From positions 1-24,038 of the forward strand of contig PKRH01000048.1 of NCBI GenBank assembly GCA_017577565.1: 24,038 nt of DNA. Reading direction: 5' to 3'. Every line of letters starts with the position of its first letter. The stretch's first letter is position 1. Below the pieces are notes generated by a model. That model made no database searches, was not told the DNA's origin, and saw only the letters and a program-made list of their open reading frames with translations. This DNA is from Thermoanaerobacterales bacterium. GTDB lineage: Bacteria; Actinomycetota; Acidimicrobiia; Acidimicrobiales; JACDCH01. This document shows, piece after piece, positions 1 through 6,019 of the stretch. The position numbers and the translations under genes are program-made.

Positions 1-101
1 TTGCTAGTTCTGTATTGTTGTGTTTCTTGACACGCACCAGGGTCGCCGCGGCGTCAACCCCGCTCGTATCGTGGGCCGCGTGAGAATGTACTAAGCGACT
101 G
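1..101. other. Probable library/adapter sequence at the 5' end
   Basis: This end is much less GC-rich than the rest, especially the first 30 bases. Positions 66-101 resemble the Nextera Read 2 transposon adapter in forward orientation: the block TCGTGGGC (69-76) is identical, and AATGTA..TAAG.GAC.G (86-101) follows the mosaic end with substitutions and one missing base. The orientation is what is expected if the adapter precedes the insert, and it mirrors the much clearer adapter at the other end. The 65 bases before it are not recognisable as genome or as clean P7 sequence. The adapter sequence is from memory and the match is imperfect. Confidence 0.5.
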
Positions 102-425
102 ACACGCACCCGCCGGCCCCCGCCGGGGCGGGGCGCCGACGAAGGAAAGCTCGACCTGGCCGACCCGAGCGAGCTGTCCTCGTGGCGCCGGCGCCCCGCG
201 CCGGGACCGGCCGAGCCGGCGCCGACCGGGCGGCCCCGTCGTGCCCCCGACCCCCGGCGGGCACCCGACCAGCGCCGCGCCCCGGACCCCCGCCGGGCGC
301 CGGGACCGCCCCTCGCCGGGGCCCGGCGCCCCGGCGCCGCGCCCCCCGGCGCCGCACCTGCGGCCCGCGCCCCCGGGGCGGGCCGGCGGGGTCGCCCGGG
401 CGTCCCCGACCCGGTCGGCGCGGAC
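102..425 (+). other. In-frame upstream extension of the acyltransferase gene; start codon not visible
   Basis: The frame of the downstream acyltransferase is open back to a TGA at 81-83, which lies in suspected adapter sequence. It has no ATG, GTG or TTG before 426. The translation begins plausibly (GADEGKLDLADPSELSSW at 132-185). At 237-308 it contains four tandem hexapeptides: RRAPDP, RRAPDQ, RRAPDP, RRAPGP. The 18-nt units differ mostly at third codon positions (CGT/CGG/CGC, GCC/GCA/GCG, CCC/CCG), so the protein repeat is kept while the DNA drifts. That argues for translation in this frame. The real start is probably lost at the contig edge, or is a rare CTG (156 or 174). No separate gene or promoter is visible here. 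Confidence 0.5.
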
Positions 426-2546
426 GTGCCCACGGGCCAGGTCGAGGCCGTCGGCGCCGCCACCCAGGTCCTGCAGCCCGAGGCGCCGGAGGCCGCCCCC
501 GCGCCGACCGCCGACGGCGGCCCGCCGCCCGGGCCTGGTCGCGCGCGGGCGCCGCGGGGCCGGCCCCGCGCCGACCGGCGCCGGAGGGCGGCCGAACCCG
601 GGCCGCGCCCCCAGCTCCCCGACATGCCGGCCCTCGACGGCCTGCGGGCCGTCGCCCTGCTGGCGATCCTCGCGTTCCACCAGGGCTTCGACCTCGCCGG
701 CGGCGGGTTCCTCGGCATCTCGTCGTTCCTCACCCTGTCGGGCTTCCTGCTCGCGACCTCGATGCTCGCCGAGTGGTCGCAGAACGGCCGGCTGGCCCTC
801 GGGCGCCTCTGGCTGCAGCGGGCCCGCCGCCTCGGCCCGCCGCTGGTGCTCACCCTGGCCGCCGTCGTCGTGCTCCAGGTCGTCCTGCGCGTCGGCTCGG
901 GGCCCGGCTACAAGGTCGACGTCCTGGCCGCCCTCGGCCAAGCGCTCAACTGGCGGTTCGCGCTGTCCGACGACGGCTTCGCCCGGGTGCTCATCGACCC
1001 CTCGCCGGTCCAGCACCTGTGGGGGCTGTCGGTCCTCGCCCAGCTGACCCTCGTCCTGCCGCCGGTCTTCGCCGGCGTCATGCGGCTCACCGGGCGGCAC
1101 TGGCGCCTCGCCGGCGCGCTCTTCGGGGCGGCCGCCGTGGCCAGCTTCGCCGGCGCCGCGTTCGTCGCCGACCGGTTCGGGAACGAGAGCTGGGCCTACT
1201 TCGGCACCCACACCCGGGCCGGCGAGCTGCTGGTCGGCGTCACCCTCGGCTTCGTCGTGCTCAGCCCCGCGGTGCGGGGCATCGTCGGCTCGCCCCGGGG
1301 CCTGGCCGCGCTGCGCTACGGGGCGCCGGCCGCCCTGCTCGTCCTGGCCGTGCTCTGGTCGACGACGGGCCTCTACAGCAGCAACCTCTTCCGGGGCGTC
1401 ACCGCGCTCAACGCGGTGCTGACCGCCTGGATCGTCTTCTCGGCCACCGTGCCGGGCCCGCTCACCACCGCGCTCGGCAGCCTGCCGCTGCGCACCCTCG
1501 GCCGCCTCAGCTACGCGGCCTTCCTCCTCCACTGGCCCCTGTTCCTGCTGCTCGACCACGACCGCATCGGGCTCGAGGGGCCGCCGCTGTTCCTCGTCCG
1601 GGTCGCGGCGACGCTGGTGGCGGCCGCCGCGGTGACCTACGGCCTCGAGCGCCCGGTCCGCCGGCGGGTGCCGGAGCGCACGGCGGGCGTCGCCGTCGCC
1701 GGGGCGCTGGCCGTGGTGGCCGCCGCGGCCGCCGTGCTGCCCGAGCAGCCGCCGCCCGGCGTCCACCTCGCGGTCGACGACGGCCGGGGCGCCGGCGACC
1801 TCGACGTCGTCGTGCCCACGGGCGACGAGGTCGCCTCGGTGGTGGTCGTGGGCGACTCGCTCGCCGCCTCCCTCGTCCCCGGCTTCGAGGCCTGGAACGC
1901 CGAGCACCCCGACGAGCAGGTCCGGGTGCACACCCACGTCGCCGAGGACTGCCCGCTGTCCGCGCCCGGCCCGGTGCGCCTGGCGGGCCGGACGATCGGC
2001 GAGGACGTCGCCTGCCTCGGCTTCGAGGCCCGCCTGCCGATCCTGCTCGAGGAGGCCGACCCCGACGTCGTCGTGGTCGTGCCCAGCGTGGCCGACCTGG
2101 GCGAGCGGGAGATCGACCGCGAGTGGGCGCACCTCGGGGACGTCGTGTTCGACGACTGGCTGTGGCAGGAGCTCACCGACCTCGCCGGCACCCTCGAGGG
2201 CGCCGGCGTGCCGGTCGTGTGGACGACCGCGCCCCACGTGCGCCTGGCGCCGGCGGACGAGGGCGACTGGACGACGGTCGCGGAGAACGACCCCGCCCGG
2301 GTCGACCGGCTCAACGAGATCGTGCGGGCCGTCGTCGCCGGCCGGGACGGGTCGGTCGTCGCCGACCTGGGCGCCTGGGCCCAGCGCCTGCCCCGGGGCG
2401 AGTTCGGGCCCGACCACCGGGCCGAGGGCCGCGACCTCACCGAGGCCGGCGCCACCAGCGCCGTGTCCTGGCTCGTGCCCGAACTGCGGGCCGTCCTGGA
2501 CGGCGGCGACGGGGGTGAGGACGCCGCCCCGGCCGACGGCGGCTGA
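426..2546 (+). CDS. Membrane acyltransferase 3 family protein with C-terminal SGNH-like domain (OafA/YrhL type)
   Basis: Probable integral-membrane O-acyltransferase that decorates a cell-surface glycan or lipid; the substrate cannot be told. Counting from the GTG at 426, residues 1-66 are a Pro/Ala/Arg-rich cytosolic stretch. The family opening MPALDGLRAV follows, then AILAFHQG with the conserved His near residue 85, and about ten hydrophobic segments to residue 430. A periplasmic SGNH-like domain follows, with the GDS block (VVVVGDSLAAS, near residue 476). An ATG at 624 would start directly at the core, but the open frame and peptide repeats upstream of 426 suggest an even longer, 5'-truncated protein. 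One oddity is that the usual C-terminal D-G-x-H block reads EGRD (residues 667-670), so the hydrolase-type dyad looks altered. The next gene starts 18 bases downstream, so the two are probably co-transcribed. Confidence 0.85.
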   Translation: MPTGQVEAVGAATQVLQPEAPEAAPAPTADGGPPPGPGRARAPRGRPRADRRRRAAEPGPRPQLPDMPALDGLRAVALLAILAFHQGFDLAGGGFLGISSFLTLSGFLLATSMLAEWSQNGRLALGRLWLQRARRLGPPLVLTLAAVVVLQVVLRVGSGPGYKVDVLAALGQALNWRFALSDDGFARVLIDPSPVQHLWGLSVLAQLTLVLPPVFAGVMRLTGRHWRLAGALFGAAAVASFAGAAFVADRFGNESWAYFGTHTRAGELLVGVTLGFVVLSPAVRGIVGSPRGLAALRYGAPAALLVLAVLWSTTGLYSSNLFRGVTALNAVLTAWIVFSATVPGPLTTALGSLPLRTLGRLSYAAFLLHWPLFLLLDHDRIGLEGPPLFLVRVAATLVAAAAVTYGLERPVRRRVPERTAGVAVAGALAVVAAAAAVLPEQPPPGVHLAVDDGRGAGDLDVVVPTGDEVASVVVVGDSLAASLVPGFEAWNAEHPDEQVRVHTHVAEDCPLSAPGPVRLAGRTIGEDVACLGFEARLPILLEEADPDVVVVVPSVADLGEREIDREWAHLGDVVFDDWLWQELTDLAGTLEGAGVPVVWTTAPHVRLAPADEGDWTTVAENDPARVDRLNEIVRAVVAGRDGSVVADLGAWAQRLPRGEFGPDHRAEGRDLTEAGATSAVSWLVPELRAVLDGGDGGEDAAPADGG

Positions 2547-2564
2547 GGTCGCCGAGGGGGGCCG

Positions 2565-3005
2565 GTGGCGGGCATCCGCGTCGAGCGGGTCGTGGACGCG
2601 CCGCCGGCCACGGTGTGGGACCGGCTCGCCGACATCGCCGACCACGTCAGCTGGATGGCCGACGCGGTCGCCATCCGCTTCACCGGCGACCGGCGCCGGG
2701 GCGTGGGCACGGCGTTCACCTGCGAGACGCGCGTCGGCCCGCTGCGGACGCTCGACGTCATGGAGGTCACCGACTGGGAGGAGGGCCGCCTGATCGGCGT
2801 GCGCCACGCCGGCGTGGTCACGGGCACCGGCCGCTTCCTGCTGGGGCCCGAGCCCGGCGGCCGCAGCCGGGTCGTCTGGGAGGAGGACCTGCGGTTCCCC
2901 TGGTGGCTCGGCGGCCCGGTCGGCGCCGTGCTCGGGCGCCCCGTGCTGCGGCGCCTGTGGCGGGGCAACCTGCGCCGGCTGGCCGAGCGGGTGGCGGCGG
3001 GCTGA
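2565..3005 (+). CDS. SRPBCC-fold protein (polyketide cyclase/START-like)
   Basis: A 146-residue protein with the layout of small SRPBCC (polyketide cyclase/dehydrase, START-like) proteins. It opens AGIRVERVVDAPPATVWDRLADI, the usual first strand and helix. A central antiparallel sheet follows (GVGTAFTCETRVGPL, LDVMEVTDWEEGRLIGV, GRFLLGPEPGGRSRVVWEEDL), and it ends in a long C-terminal helix (LRRLWRGNLRRLAERVAAG). The fold binds hydrophobic ligands; no specific ligand or reaction can be inferred. The GTG start is preceded by a purine-rich Shine-Dalgarno (GAGGGGGG) and lies 18 bases after the acyltransferase stop, which suggests one transcript. It converges on the Mut7-C gene, whose stop is about 50 bases away. 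Confidence 0.8.
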   Translation: MAGIRVERVVDAPPATVWDRLADIADHVSWMADAVAIRFTGDRRRGVGTAFTCETRVGPLRTLDVMEVTDWEEGRLIGVRHAGVVTGTGRFLLGPEPGGRSRVVWEEDLRFPWWLGGPVGAVLGRPVLRRLWRGNLRRLAERVAAG

Positions 3006-3025
3006 CCCGGCGAGCCGGCCCGCGC

Positions 3026-3058
3026 GACCGGACGGGCGGGCGGCCGGGGCGCCCGGTC
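3026..3058. terminator. Possible bidirectional terminator stem-loop
   Basis: The 50-base gap between two converging genes contains GACCGG (3026-3031) and its complement CCGGTC (3053-3058) around a G-rich loop. There is no T-tract, and the second arm enters the stop codon of the minus-strand gene. Position is the main support. Confidence 0.25.
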
Positions 3059-3866
3059 AGGCCCGGGACCCGTCCGGCGGCGAGCCGAGCCGGGCCCGGA
3101 CCTCATCCACCGTGGCGGCCAGCCGCTCGTGGTGGGAGCCCGGCCAGTAGACGCGGCCGCAGCCCCGGCACCGGCGGAAGCGGTCGTGGTACCGCCGGGT
3201 CAGCGGCTCGAGCCGGTCGAGCACCGCCTCCTTGGGCACGTCCTCCAGCACGTCCCCGCAGACGAGGCACCGGGTGAAGGGGGCCAGGCGCCCGGCCAGG
3301 TCGAGCCGGGTCAGCACCTCGACGGCCTGCTCGAGGGCGTCGTCCGACCGCACGAACACCCCGTGGGCCACCCGGTTGCGCTTGAGCAGGCCCCGGTCCC
3401 GGGTGACCAGGATCCGCTCCTCGGCCTCGGCGACGGCCGCCAGCTCGTCGTCGTCGAGGTCGGACGCCCAGCGCACGTCGAAGCCCAGCAGGCGGAGGAG
3501 CCGGGCCAGGCGCCCGAGGTGGACGTCGAGCACGAACCGGGGCTCGGGGCGCGGCGGGTGGAGGCGGGGCAGCGGGCCGAGGTCCAGCCGCCGGAACGCC
3601 GGGTAGACGGCCACCCGGGCCCCCGGTGCGGGCCGGTGCGAGAAGTCGACGACCTCGCCGTCCACCACGACCAGCTCGACCTCCGAGTGCGGCACGCCGA
3701 CCGCCTCGATCAGGTCCTTGACGGTCTGGTGGGGCAGGTGGGGCCGGCGCACCGGGCCGCCCCGCCGGTCGGGCGGCAGGAAGTCCTGCAGCTCGGCGTA
3801 CAGCCGCAGCTCGACCTCCGCCCCGCCGGCGTCCGGCGGCGCGTCGAGGCCGGGGGCGGCGGCCAC
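3057..3866 (-). CDS. Mut7-C RNase-domain protein with N-terminal ubiquitin-like domain
   Basis: A 269-residue protein with two recognisable parts. Residues about 15-100 (VELRLYAELQDFL to RVAVYPAFRRLD) resemble the ubiquitin/ThiS-like domain often fused to Mut7-C. The rest is the Mut7-C PIN-like region, with FVLDVHLGRLARLLRLLGFD carrying the first acidic residue, then ILVTRDRGLLKR, then a zinc ribbon with CLVCGDVL and CRGCGRVYWPGSHH. Family knowledge suggests an RNA-cleaving or RNA-binding role, but no substrate is known. The GTG at 3866 was chosen because AGAGGA sits just before it and no later ATG or GTG precedes the first domain. It begins 8 bases after the rhomboid stop and is very likely translated from the same message. 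Confidence 0.82.
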   Translation of the reverse strand: MAAAPGLDAPPDAGGAEVELRLYAELQDFLPPDRRGGPVRRPHLPHQTVKDLIEAVGVPHSEVELVVVDGEVVDFSHRPAPGARVAVYPAFRRLDLGPLPRLHPPRPEPRFVLDVHLGRLARLLRLLGFDVRWASDLDDDELAAVAEAEERILVTRDRGLLKRNRVAHGVFVRSDDALEQAVEVLTRLDLAGRLAPFTRCLVCGDVLEDVPKEAVLDRLEPLTRRYHDRFRRCRGCGRVYWPGSHHERLAATVDEVRARLGSPPDGSRA

Positions 3867-3874
3867 CCGGTCCT

Positions 3875-4696
3875 CTAGGCGCTCTGGGCGACCACCAGGC
3901 ATCCGGCGTACAGCGCGCCCGCCCCCGCCAGGCAGATCAGGGTCGGCACCCACCGGTTGCCGAGCCGGGGCCCGAGCTCCCAGAGCACGAGCCCGCCGGC
4001 GAGCCCGGCCAGGAGGCCGCCCACGTGGCCGCCCACCGAGATGCGGGGCAGCGTGAAGGTGAGCACCAGGTTGATGACGAGCAGCGTGCCGATGCCGGTC
4101 TGGAACGGGTTGATGCCCCGCGACCGCATGGCGACGACCGTGGCGCCCATGAGGCCGAACACGGCGCCCGAGGCGCCCACGGTGACGGCCTCGTTGTCGA
4201 GCACGAGCGTGAGGAACGACCCGCCGAGCAGCGACAGCACGTAGAGGGCGAGGAAGGCGGGCTTCCTGACCGCCGGCTCGAGCAGCAGCCCGAGCTGCCA
4301 CAGCAGGAACATGTTGAAGCCGACGTGGACCAGGCCGATGTGCAGGAAGCCGGCGGTGACCGGCCGCCACCAGTCGCCGGCGGCGACCGCCGGCCCGTAG
4401 AGGGCCCCCTCCGTGCCCCACCGCCCCAGCTCGCCGGCGCCGCCGTCGGAGAGCATGTCGGCGACGAAGATCGCCAGGTTGAGGGCGACGAGGACGGCGG
4501 TGACGACCGGGGTGGCGTGCACCGTGCGGGCCGTGACCACCCGCTGGCGACCGCCCCGGGCGCACTCCGGGCAGTGGAACCCCACCGACGCCTGGTGCAT
4601 GCACGCCGGGCAGATCGGCCGGTCGCACCGCTGGCAGATCACCCCGGCCCGGCGGTCGGGGTGGCGGTAGCAGGTCTGCACGTCGGTGGTGGCCAC
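3875..4696 (-). CDS. Rhomboid family intramembrane serine protease with N-terminal zinc-binding domain
   Basis: A 273-residue intramembrane protease. Residues 9-45 form a B-box-like zinc-binding module (C9, H12, C21, C24, C29, C32, H41, C42, C45) facing the cytosol. The rhomboid core follows: WWRPVTAGFLHIGLVHVGFNM (109-129), the serine motif GASGAVFG (Ser176) and the membrane histidine GGHVGG (His224), so the Ser-His dyad is intact. About six or seven hydrophobic segments are visible. The GTG start is supported by a TAGCCT -10-like hexamer ending 6 bases upstream, which suggests a leaderless transcript separate from the MFS gene before it. The Mut7-C gene follows at 8 bases. Its cleavage substrate cannot be inferred. 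Confidence 0.92.
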   Translation of the reverse strand: MATTDVQTCYRHPDRRAGVICQRCDRPICPACMHQASVGFHCPECARGGRQRVVTARTVHATPVVTAVLVALNLAIFVADMLSDGGAGELGRWGTEGALYGPAVAAGDWWRPVTAGFLHIGLVHVGFNMFLLWQLGLLLEPAVRKPAFLALYVLSLLGGSFLTLVLDNEAVTVGASGAVFGLMGATVVAMRSRGINPFQTGIGTLLVINLVLTFTLPRISVGGHVGGLLAGLAGGLVLWELGPRLGNRWVPTLICLAGAGALYAGCLVVAQSA

Positions 4697-4702
4697 GGAT
4701 CG

Positions 4703-4708
4703 AGGCTA
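4703..4708 (-). promoter_or_regulatory. -10 box for leaderless transcription of the rhomboid gene
   Basis: TAGCCT on the minus strand, followed by six bases (CGATCC) and then the GTG at 4696. This spacing would place the transcription start on the start codon. It is the same hexamer and spacing as in front of glgE. There is no Shine-Dalgarno. Confidence 0.55.
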
Positions 4709-4738
4709 GTGCCGGCCGGCTCCGACGCGGTCCGGGGC

Positions 4739-5953
4739 TCAGGCGGCCAGGTCGCCGCCCGTGCCCTCGACCGGCTGGAGGCGGCGCCGGCCGATCCGGT
4801 CCCGCAGCGCCCACTGGGCGCCGAGCCCGGCGAGCGCCAGCGCGCCCGCCGCCCCGAAGCCGCCCCGCTCCCCCGCCAGCGACACGACGAGGCCGACCAT
4901 CGAGGCGCCGAGGGCGGTCGACAGGTCGAAGAAGACCGAGAAGGTCCCGACGGCGTGGGTGCGCTCGCTCTCGGGCGCCGCCGCCATGACCGCGGTGAAC
5001 AGCGAGGGGTAGAGCAGCGACATGCCGACGGCGAGGGCCACCGCCGCCAGCCAGACGGCGGCCATCGTGCCCCAGGCGGCGACCAGCCAGATGCCGGCCG
5101 TGACCGCGGCGAGGGCGATCGTCGAGCCCCGCCGCCAGCCGAGGCGGTCGGGCAGCCGGGCGCCGACGATGCGGACGACGAGGACGAGGCCGGCGTAGAG
5201 GCCGAGCACGCCGCCGACGCTCTCCTGGCCGAGGTCCTCGGCGTAGAGGGGCACGAACGACGAGTAGGCGATGAACGGGACGAGGCCGAGGAAGAGGATG
5301 ACCCCCGGCCACACGGCGTCCGGCTGGAGGACGCTCCGCCGGGGCGCGTCGGCGACGGTCCGGCCCCGCGGGATCCAGACGGCGGCCACCGCCGCCAGCG
5401 CCGAGCACCCCGCGAGCACCACCCACACGGTCGTGAAGCCGTGCTCGACCAGCGCCTCGCCGATCGGCGGGCCGACGGCCAGGCCGCCGTAGAGGGCGAT
5501 CGAGAAGTACGACGCCGCCTCGCCCCGCCGGTGGTCGGGGGCCAGGTCCTGGGCCGCGGTGGCGACGCCGACGAACATGGCGGCCTCGCCGGCCCCGGTC
5601 ACGAGCCGGGCCAGCACGAGGATCCACAGCTCGGTGGCCGCGGCGTAGAGCAGGATCGACACCGCCACCACCGCGGCGCCGGCGACGGCGAGGACCCGCC
5701 GGCCGTGGCGGTCGCCCATGCGCCCGACCCAGGGCCGCAGCAGCGCGGCGGTCACCGCCATCGAGCCGACGCCGACGCCGACCGCCAGGCCGTCGCCGTC
5801 CAGCTCGCGCTCGATGAAGCGGGGCACGGTGGGCACGAGCGCGCCGATGGCGACGAAGTAGGCGAACGCCGCCAGCATCACGACCGCGAACGGCGCGGTC
5901 AGCAGGCTCTTGTCGCGCTCGTCGAGCGGTTGCGGGGGGACGTCGTCGAACAC
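4739..5953 (-). CDS. MFS transporter
   Basis: A 404-residue major facilitator with about twelve hydrophobic segments. The MFS loop motif between segments 2 and 3 is clear (GRMGDRHGRRVL, residues 77-88), and its second-half counterpart is LPDRLGWRRGS. The substrate cannot be predicted; drug- or sugar-efflux-like members share this look. The GTG at 5953 has neither a good Shine-Dalgarno nor a TANNNT box, so the exact start is uncertain, but the N-terminal 20 residues before the first segment are a normal length. It lies 66 bases downstream of glgB on the same strand. It could export or import a sugar linked to the glucan genes, but that is only proximity. Confidence 0.88.
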   Translation of the reverse strand: MFDDVPPQPLDERDKSLLTAPFAVVMLAAFAYFVAIGALVPTVPRFIERELDGDGLAVGVGVGSMAVTAALLRPWVGRMGDRHGRRVLAVAGAAVVAVSILLYAAATELWILVLARLVTGAGEAAMFVGVATAAQDLAPDHRRGEAASYFSIALYGGLAVGPPIGEALVEHGFTTVWVVLAGCSALAAVAAVWIPRGRTVADAPRRSVLQPDAVWPGVILFLGLVPFIAYSSFVPLYAEDLGQESVGGVLGLYAGLVLVVRIVGARLPDRLGWRRGSTIALAAVTAGIWLVAAWGTMAAVWLAAVALAVGMSLLYPSLFTAVMAAAPESERTHAVGTFSVFFDLSTALGASMVGLVVSLAGERGGFGAAGALALAGLGAQWALRDRIGRRRLQPVEGTGGDLAA

Positions 5954-6019
5954 AGCGGGCGCCAGCCTGCCACCGTGCGGGACCTGCGCACCATGTCGAG
6001 CCGGCCCGGGCCCGGCCCG

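Noticed and set aside
110..425. GC-rich low-complexity region as a structured RNA
   Set aside because: The reading frame explains its repeats (synonymous changes), and no conserved helix pattern could be seen.
54..2807. 917-residue open frame antisense to the acyltransferase
   Set aside because: Asp/Arg/Gly/Pro-rich with no domain sense. Long antisense frames are expected at this GC content, and the plus strand encodes a recognisable protein here.
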